From: an uncultured Prevotella sp.
Lineage (GTDB): Bacteria; Bacteroidota; Bacteroidia; Bacteroidales; Bacteroidaceae
Assembly: GCA_905196835.1 (NCBI GenBank)
Contig: CAJJWN010000007.1
Coordinates: forward strand, 1-64,000
Direction: 5' to 3'
DNA length: 64,000 nucleotides
The translations under genes and the position numbers were made by a program. Shown in pieces: positions 36,030 to 44,094 of this stretch. Positions within the stretch are counted from its first letter, which is position 1; each line of letters begins with the position of its first letter. The notes below the pieces were generated by a model. That model searched no databases. It saw nothing but the letters and a program-made list of their open reading frames with translations, and had not been told where the DNA came from.

Positions 36030-36234
36030 GGTCGTGCGGTTGTAAGGTTTTACGGTCTTACGGCGGTTATGCGGTTTTAGGTTATGCGGTCTTACGGTCG
36101 TTAGGTTATACGGTGTCGCGGTTATATGGTTATGCGGTTGTAACCGTAAACCGTATAACCTAATGACCGTAAGACCGCATAACCGCCGTAAGAAACATGC
36201 ACATTAACTTGGTAATGTGCATGTTTCTTACGGC
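36030..36234. repeat. GGTTATRCGGT block with nested hairpins, including a 22-bp perfect stem
   Basis: Forward units at 36033-36140 are mirrored by inverted units at 36140-36190; for example CTTACGGCGGTTATGCGGT near 36057 pairs with its complement near 36174. At 36185-36234 a perfect 22-pair hairpin (arm beginning GCCGTAAGAAACATGC, loop ACTTGG) overlaps the end of the block. Confidence 0.85.
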
Positions 36235-36279
36235 AAAGTAATAAAAAATGTAAAACAATTGCATTTTCTTGCCGGAATA

Positions 36280-36311
36280 TTTGGAAGTGTAAGAAAATAT
36301 CACTATCTTTA
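36280..36311 (+). promoter_or_regulatory. Probable nhaA promoter
   Basis: TTTG (36280-36283), 20 bases and TATCTTTA (36304-36311), one mismatch from consensus. It would give a leader of about 340 bases. Confidence 0.55.
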
Positions 36312-36319
36312 TGGCAGAA

Positions 36320-36658
36320 AACAAAGAAACACAACATAGGTTGTCAGCGGTCTCGCACAGAATGGAAAGAAATGTCAGAACAACTCTGATATATTAGACA
36401 ACTGATGAACGTGTGATGTACTTTCGAGTAACGGGGAGCCGGCGAAAGATGGTAAATGTTTGATGTCATGGAGATGTTTTTTCACTAAGATGAGAGGGAA
36501 GGAATAAGGACAAGTTGTTGATATGGATGTTTTTAATTAATGGTTAAGCGGACTTCCTGTTACTGAACTAAACCAAAAGAGGATGCGTCATGGCGCGAAG
36601 CATGGCGCACCCTCTTCTTTTTGCGCCGGCGTGCAGGCGCGTTATGTTTTGCAAGATT
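36320..36658 (+). promoter_or_regulatory. Long nhaA leader ending in an intrinsic terminator (candidate riboswitch or attenuator)
   Basis: Between the predicted start site and nhaA lie about 340 bases without a credible gene. The stretch ends in a 16-pair hairpin with one mismatch and one wobble (36577-36592 with 36601-36616, loop GCGCGAAG), followed by CTTTTTG (36617-36623). That is the form of an intrinsic terminator placed 36 bases before the nhaA start. A segment at about 36425-36450 (GTAACGGGGAGCCGGCGAAAG) looks structured. Na+ and Li+ riboswitch families are known upstream of nhaA genes elsewhere. I cannot match this leader to a known family by eye. Confidence 0.5.
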
Positions 36659-37972
36659 ATGACAAACAGATACCAAAAGAAAATCAGCCGCGGCCTGGTT
36701 ATGCCGCTTCAGCATTTCATCCAAAGGGAAAAGTCGGCCGGAGTGGTGCTCGGCCTTAGCATCGTCATAGCCATGCTGCTGGCCAATTCGCCGTGGAGCG
36801 AGGAGTATTTTCACCTGTTCGAGCACAAGCTCGGCTTCGTGTTCAACGGCGAGCCGTACCTATACTACTCGCTGCACCACTGGATTAACGACGGACTGAT
36901 GTCGATGTTCTTCTTCGTCGTGGGGCTTGAGCTCAAGCGCGAGTTCATCGGCGGCGAGCTGGCCGACCCTCGTAACACCATCCTTCCGATAGGCGCCGCC
37001 GTGGCAGGGATGCTCGTCCCCGCGCTAATCTACACCGCATTGAACGCCGGAACGCCGTCGGCCGGAGGCTGGGGCATACCTATGGCTACCGACATCGCGT
37101 TCTCCCTGGCGGTAATCTACGCCCTCGGCGACCGCGTTCCGCTGGCCGCCAAGGTGTTCTTGACGACCCTCGCCATCGTTGACGACCTCGGGGCGGTGGT
37201 CGTTATAGCGTTGTTCTACACGTCTGAAATCTCCGTCGTCAACATAGCTGTCGGCCTTGCGTTCCTCCTTGTGATGTTCGCCGCCAACAGGATGGGCGTA
37301 AAGAACGTAGTGTTCTACGGCCTTCTGGGCATCGGCGGAGTGTGGGTTGCCTTCCTTATGTCGGGCATCCACGCCACCATAGCCGCCGTATTGGCCGCCT
37401 TCGTGATACCTGCCGACGCCCGTCTGCCCGAGCCTTTGTACATCAAGCGGGCGGCAAACAACCTGCGGCGGTTCGCCAGCATAAAGCCAAACAACGTCTC
37501 GACGCTCGAGCATGAGCAGGTGGAAGTAATCGCGGACATGATGAACGACACGCGCGACGCTATCCCTCCGTCGCAGCGTCTGGAGCACGCCATGCACCCG
37601 TTCGTGTCGTTCGTCGTAATGCCTGTGTTCGCTTTGGCAAACGCCGGGGTGTCTTTCGCCGGGCTGGACGTGCAGACCGTCTTCTCAACCAACGTCGCCT
37701 TGGGCGTAGCCTTGGGGCTTTTGCTCGGCAAACCGCTCGGCATCATGCTCTCCACTTACATCCTCGTGCGCCTCGGAGTGGCTAAGAAGACCGGGGCGTT
37801 GACCCTCCGCCGCGTCGCCGGTCTTGGCTTCCTGGCCTCCATCGGGTTCACGATGTCGATGTTCATATCCACCCTTGCCTTCACCGACGACACCATGTTG
37901 CTGCAAGCCAAGCTTGGTATTTTCGCCGCGTCAATCATCGGCGGCATCGTCGGTTACCGCCTGCTGAAATGA
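36659..37972 (+). CDS. nhaA: Na+/H+ antiporter NhaA
   Basis: Inner-membrane electrogenic exchanger that expels Na+ or Li+ for protons. From the ATG at 36659 the product is 437 residues. In-frame ATGs at 36644 and 36590 exist, but 36590 lies inside the terminator hairpin. NhaA marks: FFVVGLELKREFIGGEL, the TLAIVDDLGAVVVIA segment carrying the paired Asp of the ion site, GIPMATDIAFSLAV, and PVFALANAGVSF near the end. About 11-12 membrane segments are visible. It is transcribed with a long structured leader, suggesting regulation by ion, pH or stress. Confidence 0.95.
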   Translation: MTNRYQKKISRGLVMPLQHFIQREKSAGVVLGLSIVIAMLLANSPWSEEYFHLFEHKLGFVFNGEPYLYYSLHHWINDGLMSMFFFVVGLELKREFIGGELADPRNTILPIGAAVAGMLVPALIYTALNAGTPSAGGWGIPMATDIAFSLAVIYALGDRVPLAAKVFLTTLAIVDDLGAVVVIALFYTSEISVVNIAVGLAFLLVMFAANRMGVKNVVFYGLLGIGGVWVAFLMSGIHATIAAVLAAFVIPADARLPEPLYIKRAANNLRRFASIKPNNVSTLEHEQVEVIADMMNDTRDAIPPSQRLEHAMHPFVSFVVMPVFALANAGVSFAGLDVQTVFSTNVALGVALGLLLGKPLGIMLSTYILVRLGVAKKTGALTLRRVAGLGFLASIGFTMSMFISTLAFTDDTMLLQAKLGIFAASIIGGIVGYRLLK

Positions 37973-37982
37973 TAAAAGATAA

Positions 37983-38014
37983 AATCCAGAAGCCCGGATA
38001 CGGACTTCTGGATT
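37983..38014. terminator. Bidirectional terminator between nhaA and the convergent gene
   Basis: AATCCAGAAG (37983-37992) pairs with CTTCTGGATT (38005-38014). It overlaps the stop codon of the minus-strand gene. The T-run is short on both sides. Confidence 0.55.
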
Positions 38015-39068
38015 ATTGCATCAGGCCTCCTTCCACATAGAATACCAGATTACTTATGCCGTCACCACGCTTTTTGCTGTCTTTAAGGTTGCCCGGCACA
38101 GTGAAAATCCTGTCCTTCTCCATTCTGTCCATCAGCTCCCACATTACTTCATGGTACAGTGCAACGGTGGCTACTGTCTCTTCTTTGATACCAAATTGTG
38201 ACGACATCGAGCCGCAATAGCCTTTCAACGCCGCGCTGATGTTCTCCGTCAGGCGGTTGACTGTTTGGTGGAAAGCGTCGTCTTGACGCTTAATTATCGG
38301 GAACAAGGCGTTGCCCTGCGCATCAACGAGGCCGTATTTCGCCAGCTTTTTGACAAGAGCCGGGTCGTTGATTTTGCCGTTCCGTCTTATTTCATTGGCG
38401 CATTCGTCCATCGTGTCGGGGCTTGGCGCGATGCCGCTGTCGGTGTATGTCAGGCACAAATCCTGCTCTCCGTAGCCGTTGGTGCCGTATTTCGCGCCCT
38501 GCCTCGGCTCGTACAGTATCCAGTAACAGCCGCTCCATGTGGCGTGTTGGCCTGCATCGTCGAACAGGAGGAGCTTCGTCCACATCCTGCCGTCAAGCAA
38601 ATAAGAGAACATAAGGGACAAAGTGTTGGCCTGCCAACCCATGTCTTTTATGGTGTTTGCCAGCGAGATGAGGTCCTGTTTGTTCTTTCCGTAGATGTCG
38701 TCGGCCACCGTTTTGCTGAAAATACGCAGCGAGTCGGTCTGCCGCTTGTCAAGTATAGGTATGGCCGTATGCCATTTCCCGCTGCTCTTTTCGATAATTC
38801 CGCCGACCTCGAGCAGCATCAGCTGGCTGTCGGAACACTGTATTCCTTTGCCGCGGAGTTCACCGGCGGTCTGCGGAGTGCGCAGGTTGTAGGTTATTTC
38901 CCAGTTGTTGTCGGCGGTCACATAGTCGATAGGCTGGTGGCCGCTCAAGGCTACAAACTGCGTGGCTTCCCACTTTTCGTATGGCCGCAGCTGCTCTTGT
39001 GCGGCTGAATTGGCCGCCGCCAACGTTATGAAAGACATTGTTGTGGCTGATAAAAGATGCTTGAACAT
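38013..39068 (-). CDS. Exported protein of unknown function
   Basis: 351 residues with an N-terminal signal peptide (LLSATTMSFITLAAANSAAQEQ). No family is recognised. The body is mixed alpha/beta. An early segment (WHTAIPILDKRQTDSLRIFS) is followed by WSGCYWILYEP and YGEQDLCLTYTDSGIAP. A helical C-terminal part (FHQTVNRLTENISAALKGY) ends the protein. There are no catalytic motifs, repeats or transmembrane anchors besides the signal. It is convergent with nhaA and lies 134 bases downstream of the fumarase stop on the same strand. A short repeat resembling CTTGTCTGCTTGTCACTTGT fills that spacer. Confidence 0.65.
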   Translation of the reverse strand: MFKHLLSATTMSFITLAAANSAAQEQLRPYEKWEATQFVALSGHQPIDYVTADNNWEITYNLRTPQTAGELRGKGIQCSDSQLMLLEVGGIIEKSSGKWHTAIPILDKRQTDSLRIFSKTVADDIYGKNKQDLISLANTIKDMGWQANTLSLMFSYLLDGRMWTKLLLFDDAGQHATWSGCYWILYEPRQGAKYGTNGYGEQDLCLTYTDSGIAPSPDTMDECANEIRRNGKINDPALVKKLAKYGLVDAQGNALFPIIKRQDDAFHQTVNRLTENISAALKGYCGSMSSQFGIKEETVATVALYHEVMWELMDRMEKDRIFTVPGNLKDSKKRGDGISNLVFYVEGGLMQ

Positions 39069-39202
39069 AATCTTGTTTTGGATTATACATAAAACAACGG
39101 GCAGGCAAGGATGTTGTCTTTGTCTGCCCGTTTATTTGGATTTTGTTACTTGTCAACTCGTGACTTGTCTGCTTGTCGCTTGTGACTTGTCTGCTTTTAA
39201 AC

Positions 39203-40846
39203 TCATTTGCACGTCGGAGTCCACGGCTTCAGTTGCTTGAAGAAGTCGTTGCCCTTGTCGTCCACGAGGATGAAAGCAGGGAAGTCAACCACGTTGATTT
39301 TCCAAATTGCCTCCATGCCAAGCTCGGGATACTCGACGCATTCTATGCTCTTGATGCTGTTCATGGAAAGAACTGCTGCCGGACCGCCGATGCTTCCGAG
39401 GTAGAAACCGCCGTGCTTCTTGCACGCGTCGGTAACAACCTGGGTGCGGTTGCCCTTCGCTATCATCACCATGGAGCCTCCGTGGTCCTGGAACTCATCG
39501 ACATACGGGTCCATGCGGTTGGCCGTTGTCGGGCCCATAGAGCCGCAAGGCATTCCCTCGGGGGTCTTGGCGGGGCCGGCGTAGAGCACGGGATGGTCCT
39601 TGAAATACTGCGGCAAATCCTCGCCTGCGTCCAAACGAGCCTTCAGTTTGGCGTGGGCTATGTCGCGCGCCACGATTATTGTGCCGTTGAGGCTTACTCG
39701 TGTAGACACCGGATATTGCGAAAGGATTTTGCAGATTTCGCTCATCGGCTGGTTCAGGTCAATGCGAACGGCGTCGCCCTCGCCTGCGTTGCGCAGCTCT
39801 TCGGGTATGAGTTCACCGGGATTATCGTCCAGTTTCTCAATCCAAACGCCGTCCTTGTTGATTTTGGCCTTGATGTTTCGGTCGGCAGAGCAGCTTACTC
39901 CGAGGCCGATTGGGCATGAAGCGCCGTGGCGCGGCAGGCGGATTACGCGTATGTCGTGTGCGAAATACTTGCCGCCGAACTGCGCTCCGAGGCCTATTTT
40001 GTGAGCTTCGTCAAGCAGTTGCTTCTCAAGCTCCACGTCGCGGAAGGCGCGTCCCGTCTCGTCTCCCGTCGTCGGGAGGTTGTCATAGTAGTGGGTTGAA
40101 GCCAGTTTGACGGTCAGCAGGTTCTTTTCAGCCGACGTTCCGCCGATTACGAAGGCGATATGATAAGGAGGACAAGCCGCCGTTCCCAGTGTCTTCATCT
40201 TCTCAACGAGGAACGGAACGAGCGTTCCGGGGTTCTGTATGCGCGCCTTTGTCTCCTGGTAGAAGTATGTTTTGTTGGCCGAGCCGCCGCCCTTTACCAC
40301 GCAGAGGAACTTGTATTCCTCGCCCTCGGTGGCCTCGATGTCGATTTGTGCGGGCAGGTTGCAGCGCGTGTTCACCTCCTCGTACATTGAGAGGGGCGCG
40401 TTCTGCGAGTAACGCAGGTTCTCTTCTGTGTACGTCTTGTACACGCCTTTCGACAGAGCTTCCTCGTCGCAGAAGCCCGTCCATACCTGTTGTCCCTTCT
40501 CGCCGTGTATGATTGCCGTGCCAGTGTCTTGGCAGAAAGGCAGCTTTCCCTTGCAAGCCACCTCGGCGTTGCGCAGGAACGTGAGTGCCACATACTTGTC
40601 GTTGTCGCTCGCCTCGGGGTCTGTCAGGATTTTAGCCACCTGCTCGTTGTGCGCGCGGCGCAGCAGGAAGTTGACGTCCCTGAAGGCCGCGTTGGCCAGC
40701 ATTGTCAACGCTTCGGGACTTACTTTCAGGATTTCCTTGCCCTCAAATTCGCTTACCGACACGCCGTCTTTTGTCAAGAGATAGTATTCCGTGTCGTCTT
40801 TGCCCATCTGGAACATGGGGGCGTACTTGAATTCCGGTGTTGCCAT
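39203..40846 (-). CDS. Fumarate hydratase, class I (4Fe-4S)
   Basis: Interconverts fumarate and malate in the cytoplasm, using an oxygen-sensitive 4Fe-4S cluster. 547 residues, the length of E. coli FumA/FumB. Cluster Cys candidates are in [25 protein letters not shown] and [27 protein letters not shown] is also diagnostic, as is the C-terminal [18 protein letters not shown]. Its -7 promoter element at 40876-40883 lies exactly in the left junction of the conjugative transposon, so the upstream half of its promoter is now element DNA. It should feed the reductive branch that ends in succinate. Confidence 0.95.
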   Translation of the reverse strand: MATPEFKYAPMFQMGKDDTEYYLLTKDGVSVSEFEGKEILKVSPEALTMLANAAFRDVNFLLRRAHNEQVAKILTDPEASDNDKYVALTFLRNAEVACKGKLPFCQDTGTAIIHGEKGQQVWTGFCDEEALSKGVYKTYTEENLRYSQNAPLSMYEEVNTRCNLPAQIDIEATEGEEYKFLCVVKGGGSANKTYFYQETKARIQNPGTLVPFLVEKMKTLGTAACPPYHIAFVIGGTSAEKNLLTVKLASTHYYDNLPTTGDETGRAFRDVELEKQLLDEAHKIGLGAQFGGKYFAHDIRVIRLPRHGASCPIGLGVSCSADRNIKAKINKDGVWIEKLDDNPGELIPEELRNAGEGDAVRIDLNQPMSEICKILSQYPVSTRVSLNGTIIVARDIAHAKLKARLDAGEDLPQYFKDHPVLYAGPAKTPEGMPCGSMGPTTANRMDPYVDEFQDHGGSMVMIAKGNRTQVVTDACKKHGGFYLGSIGGPAAVLSMNSIKSIECVEYPELGMEAIWKINVVDFPAFILVDDKGNDFFKQLKPWTPTCK

Positions 40847-40874
40847 AATGTTTTGTTTATATGTTTTTACTGTT

Positions 40875-40884
40875 GCAAAGTTAC
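40875..40884. mobile_element. attL core of the CTnDOT-type element (GCAAAGTTAC)
   Basis: GCAAAGTTAC is GTAACTTTGC on the minus strand and matches the published CTnDOT target core GTANNTTTGC. To its left lies host fumarase sequence. To its right the integrase gene begins after 320 bases. The same bases form the fumarase -7 box TAACTTTG. The exact crossover within the core cannot be seen from one junction. Confidence 0.8.
40876..40883 (-). promoter_or_regulatory. Fumarase -7 promoter element (TAACTTTG), inside attL
   Basis: TAACTTTG on the minus strand, 30 bases upstream of the fumarase start. At the -33 position, 20 bases upstream, element DNA supplies TTTC instead of TTTG, so the surviving promoter is probably weaker than the original or different from it. 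Confidence 0.7.
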
Positions 40885-41203
40885 TACAAAAAAGTGAAAT
40901 GCGGAAAGATATAGTGATAGAATTGAGTTACAAGGGTTTTGGTTGAAGTGGCGATAATCCGTGAAGCCATTACAATCCCTGCCGAAGCCAAATCCTGACG
41001 CCGCTACGTTACTTGTTCGTAACCATGCCCGAAAATGCGACAAACGGGTACGAATAGCGAAACAAGGCTCTAAGGAATAGTGAGTTATCCATAACTCATG
41101 CGAAAAATCAGGTTACGGAAAAAGATTGCGCCGTTCCTCCCCGTTTTGCGTACCAACACCGGACTCTTCACCAACTAATTTTGAAACCCAAAAATTAAGG
41201 ACA
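40885..41203. other. Element end / integrase upstream region
   Basis: There is no gene in these 319 bases. They contain the palindrome TGAGTTAT-CC-ATAACTCA (41081-41098) and several A/T-rich direct repeats. In CTnDOT the corresponding stretch carries the integrase arm-type binding sites and the int promoter. I could not identify arm sites by eye. Confidence 0.5.
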
Positions 41204-42439
41204 ATGAAGAGTACATTTTCAGTAATCTACTACCTCAAGCGTCAGGTAGTGAAAAAGGACGGGACAGTTCCCGTCATGGGACGCATCACGGTGGACGGCA
41301 GCCAGACACAGTTCAGCTGCAAACTGACTGTCGATCCGAAACTGTGGGACACCAAAGGTGGACGTGTCACGGGCAGAAGCACGGCGGCACTCGAAACGAA
41401 CCGTATGCTTGACAAGATGCGGGTACGCATCAACAGGCATTATCAGGAAATCATGGAGCGTGACAACTTCGTCACGGCGGAGAAGGTGAAGAACGCCTTT
41501 CTCGGACTGGAACACCGCTACCACACGCTGATGCAGGTGTTCCGCCAGCACAACGAGGACTACGAGAAGCAGGTGGAGGCAGGCATGAAAGCCAAAGGCA
41601 CGCTGCTGAAGTACCGCACCGTTTACAAGCACATGCAAGAGTTCCTCGACATCCGCTACCATGTGAAGGACATCGCCCTAAAAGAGCTTACCCCGGCTTT
41701 CATCTCCGACTTCGAGATGTTCCTGCGCACGGACAAGCACTGCTGCACCAATACCGTGTGGCTGTACGTCTGCCCGTTACGGACGATGGTATTCATCGCC
41801 ATCAACAACGAGTGGCTGACGCGCGACCCGTTCCGCGAGTATGAAATCAAGAAGGAGGAAACAACACGCAGTTTCCTGACCAAAGATGAGATCCGCCTGC
41901 TGATGGAGGGGAAACTGAAAAACGCCAAACAGGAATTGTACCGCGACCTCTACCTGTTCTGCGCCTTCACGGGGCTGTCGTTCGCGGATATGCGCAACCT
42001 TACGGAAGAGAATATCCGCACCTACTTCGACGAACACGAGTGGATAAACATCAACCGCCAGAAAACGGGCGTGGTGTCCAACATCCGCCTGCTCGACATC
42101 GCCAACCGCATAATCGGCAAATACCGGGGACTGTGCGGGGACGGCAGGATATTTCCCGTTCCGCATTATAACACGTGCCTTGCCGGTATCCGTGCCGTCG
42201 CCAAGCGTTGCGGCATCACCAAGCATATCACGTGGCATCAGAGCCGCCACACGGCAGCCACGACGATATTCCTCTCCAACGGTGTTCCCATCGAAACGGT
42301 CAGCTCCATGCTCGGACACAAGAGCATAAAGACGACGCAGATTTACGCAAAGATAACCAAAGAGAAGCTCAATCAGGACATGGAGAACCTTGCCGCAAGA
42401 TTGAACGGCGTCGAGGAATTTGCAGGTTGCACCATCTAA
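41204..42439 (+). CDS. int: IntDOT-like tyrosine integrase of the conjugative transposon
   Basis: Catalyses integration and excision of the element. ATG at 41204 gives 411 residues, the length of IntDOT; an earlier in-frame start at 41126 is not needed. An N-terminal arm-binding region and SAM-like core-binding domain lead to the catalytic domain. Ser replaces the first catalytic Arg at position 259 (FTGLSFADM), as reported for IntDOT. Lys287 is in RQKTGV, and His345 and Arg348 in WHQSRHT. A His near 371 (MLGHKS) and nucleophile Tyr381 (QIYAKI) complete the set. These shared positions make assignment to the IntDOT family firm. Confidence 0.95.
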   Translation: MKSTFSVIYYLKRQVVKKDGTVPVMGRITVDGSQTQFSCKLTVDPKLWDTKGGRVTGRSTAALETNRMLDKMRVRINRHYQEIMERDNFVTAEKVKNAFLGLEHRYHTLMQVFRQHNEDYEKQVEAGMKAKGTLLKYRTVYKHMQEFLDIRYHVKDIALKELTPAFISDFEMFLRTDKHCCTNTVWLYVCPLRTMVFIAINNEWLTRDPFREYEIKKEETTRSFLTKDEIRLLMEGKLKNAKQELYRDLYLFCAFTGLSFADMRNLTEENIRTYFDEHEWININRQKTGVVSNIRLLDIANRIIGKYRGLCGDGRIFPVPHYNTCLAGIRAVAKRCGITKHITWHQSRHTAATTIFLSNGVPIETVSSMLGHKSIKTTQIYAKITKEKLNQDMENLAARLNGVEEFAGCTI

Positions 42440-42450
42440 AAAGAAAAGCC

Positions 42451-42813
42451 ATGAAACGTGACACAATCATCATCGAGGACAAGGCAGTCAGCGTAACCGG
42501 TAACGACGTGTGGATGACCGCCACCGAAATAGCCGGATTGTTCCATACGACCGTCCCGGCAGTGAACGCCGCCATCAGAGCCGTCCGCAAGTCGGACGTG
42601 CTGAACGACTACGAGGTGTGCCGCTACATGCAGCTTGAAAACGGGCTGCACGCGGACGTGTACGCCCTTGAAATCATCATCCCGGTCGCTTTCAGGGTGA
42701 ATACCTACAACACCCACCTGTTCCGCACATGGCTGGTGGGAAAGGCACTCTCACAAGAGAAACGGCAGACATACGTGATGTTCATACAGAACGGAAAAGC
42801 CGGGTATTGCTGA
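42451..42813 (+). CDS. RhuM-like / KilA-N-like protein of the element
   Basis: 120 residues, starting 11 bases after the integrase stop, so probably co-transcribed with it. The sequence has the RhuM-type beginning (DTIIIEDKAVSVTGNDVWMT), a helix-turn-helix-like part (TATEIAGLFHTTVPAVNAAIR) and LFRTWLVGKALSQ. RhuM-like proteins are associated with pathogenicity islands and mobile elements, with no established biochemical role. I infer a DNA-binding or phage-antirepressor-like protein. A strong bidirectional terminator follows. Confidence 0.7.
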   Translation: MKRDTIIIEDKAVSVTGNDVWMTATEIAGLFHTTVPAVNAAIRAVRKSDVLNDYEVCRYMQLENGLHADVYALEIIIPVAFRVNTYNTHLFRTWLVGKALSQEKRQTYVMFIQNGKAGYC

Positions 42814-42833
42814 TTGCACATACCCCATAAGAC

Positions 42834-42879
42834 AAGTAAACGGGTAGCACCACAAAAGGTGTCACCCGTTTACTTTTTC
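42834..42879. terminator. Bidirectional terminator
   Basis: AAGTAAACGGGT (42834-42845) pairs with ACCCGTTTACTT (42864-42875), with an inner CACC/GGTG pair, followed by TTTC. It separates the integrase unit from the convergent excisionase-type gene. Confidence 0.85.
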
Positions 42880-42890
42880 ATGAAACCGCC

Positions 42891-43196
42891 TCACTCCAGC
42901 GGCTTGCGGTAGTTCGCTTCCAGTACCCCGCGCAGCCCCGTTTCCGGGTAAAGCACCTTCCCTCCCAAAAGTATGAAGGGCAACACGCGGTTGTTGCGGT
43001 ATTCCTGCAAGGTGCGCCGGCTCACACGGAGCAGTTCCGACACCTCGCCGTCCGTCAGGTAACGTTCCCCGTCCAGCGGAGGACGGTAGCTTTCCAGAAA
43101 TGCGGACAGCCATTTCGAGCCTTTGCGCATATCCTGCACCACAGAGGCTATCGGCTCGTCTTCCATCGTAAAAACATCGTTGTTCTCGTTCATCAT
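42891..43196 (-). CDS. Excisionase-type winged-helix protein (orf2a-like)
   Basis: 101 residues from the start at 43196; a longer in-frame start at 43259 would overlap the upstream gene. The C-terminal half is a MerR/excisionase-type helix-turn-helix: RYLTDGEVSELLRVSRRTLQEYRNNRVLPFILLGGKVLYPETGL. The N-terminal half is acidic. It follows the next gene by 31 bases on the same strand. In CTnDOT, small proteins of this kind lie between int and the excision genes. I infer a DNA-bending or regulatory role. Confidence 0.8.
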   Translation of the reverse strand: MMNENNDVFTMEDEPIASVVQDMRKGSKWLSAFLESYRPPLDGERYLTDGEVSELLRVSRRTLQEYRNNRVLPFILLGGKVLYPETGLRGVLEANYRKPLE

Positions 43197-43227
43197 AACT
43201 TCGGATTCAGTGGGTGAATAAATCAAA

Positions 43228-43527
43228 TCATCTGCCGTGCGGATAGAGCGTGCCGACAAGCGGTATCAGCCGCTTCACCTCCTCTGGCTTGTAATAGAAC
43301 CTGCGGTTTATCTGCGAGTAGCCGATAAGCCGCCTGTCACGCAGCGTCTGCAACGTGCGCGGGCTTATTCTCAACTGCCCGCAGACCTCCTCGCCCGTGA
43401 GCCATCTTTCCATGCGCCCCGTGTCGCTTTTGCGCCTCAGGGCGGCGACCTTCTCCGAGAGTGCGCCGAATGCCGCCACCATCATCTCGAAAGTCTTTTT
43501 CTCGATAGATACTATTTCCATATTCAT
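43228..43527 (-). CDS. Excisionase-type winged-helix protein (orf2b-like)
   Basis: 99 residues from the ATG at 43527; another ATG lies at 43521. A helical N-terminus (KTFEMMVAAFGALSEKVAAL) precedes the excisionase helix-turn-helix (WLTGEEVCGQLRISPRTLQTLRDRRLIGYSQI), ending RRFYYKPEEVKRLI. This is the same basic form as the three neighbours. It is the first gene of the leftward pair, and a -7 box TACCTTTG lies at 43546-43553, 20 bases before the start. Confidence 0.82.
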   Translation of the reverse strand: MNMEIVSIEKKTFEMMVAAFGALSEKVAALRRKSDTGRMERWLTGEEVCGQLRISPRTLQTLRDRRLIGYSQINRRFYYKPEEVKRLIPLVGTLYPHGR

Positions 43528-43545
43528 GTCATTTAGAGTTTGCCG

Positions 43546-43553
43546 CAAAGGTA
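43546..43553 (-). promoter_or_regulatory. -7 element of the leftward excisionase-type pair (TACCTTTG)
   Basis: TACCTTTG on the minus strand fits TAnnTTTG and stands 18 bases before the start codon. The -33 half is not clear. Confidence 0.55.
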
Positions 43554-43645
43554 ACGAAACGGCATACAAGACGTATCGTTTTCCGCTGAAAGGCTGCCTG
43601 TTGCGCCGTTTGACCGGGTTACGGAGCCATCTTCCGCAAAAATCT

Positions 43646-43660
43646 TACGTGAGTCACGTA
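43646..43660. promoter_or_regulatory. Perfect palindrome between divergent excision genes (candidate operator)
   Basis: TACGTGA-G-TCACGTA, seven-base arms, 68 bases before the xis2c-like start. In CTnDOT the excision-operon promoter is activated by RteC binding an inverted repeat upstream. This palindrome stands where such a site is expected. The xis2c-like gene lacks a good -7/-33 promoter, which fits a need for an activator. Confidence 0.5.
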
Positions 43661-43728
43661 GTGAGTTGTTAAAGCCCCTTTTGTTTATTGCCGAATTTTG
43701 TCGCAGAAACAAAAAGAAAGGACTGAAC

Positions 43729-44091
43729 ATGAAAGTGATAACAATGGAAAGTTCCGCCTACAAGGAGATGATGGCGCAGATTGCGAACATCGCAGGGTAC
43801 ATCCGCGAGGCAAGGGACGAGAAGAAACGGAAGCGGGAAACCGAAGACAAGCTGCTTGACACGGCACAGGCGGCGAAGATGCTCAACGTGAGCAAGCGCA
43901 CCATGCAGCGTATGCGCACCGACCACCGTATCGAGTATGTGGTGGTACGCGGAAGCTGCCGCTACCGCCTTTCCGAGATACTGCGGCTATTGGAGGACAA
44001 CACAGTAAGGAACGAGGAAGGGACAATAGACACCCTGTTCCACAACCACACGCTGCGCACGGGCGGCAAACCAAAAGGAAGGAGGACATAG
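43729..44091 (+). CDS. xis2c: Xis2c-like excision protein
   Basis: Small basic DNA-binding protein that, with the integrase, promotes excision in CTnDOT. 120 residues from ATG 43729, with AAAGGA eight bases upstream. A helix-turn-helix typical of excisionases lies at about residues 43-95 (LLDTAQAAKMLNVSKRTMQRMRT, then RYRLSEIL). The N-terminus is basic and helical. It stands first in the rightward excision cluster, three bases before the next gene, and presumably shares one transcript with xis2d, orf3 and exc. The symbol is by position and type. Confidence 0.8.
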   Translation: MKVITMESSAYKEMMAQIANIAGYIREARDEKKRKRETEDKLLDTAQAAKMLNVSKRTMQRMRTDHRIEYVVVRGSCRYRLSEILRLLEDNTVRNEEGTIDTLFHNHTLRTGGKPKGRRT

Positions 44092-44094
44092 GTC

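Noticed and set aside
36590-36658. nhaA start at ATG 36590
   Set aside because: That ATG is inside the terminator stem; the residues it adds (Met-Ala-Arg-Ser...) do not resemble NhaA N-termini.
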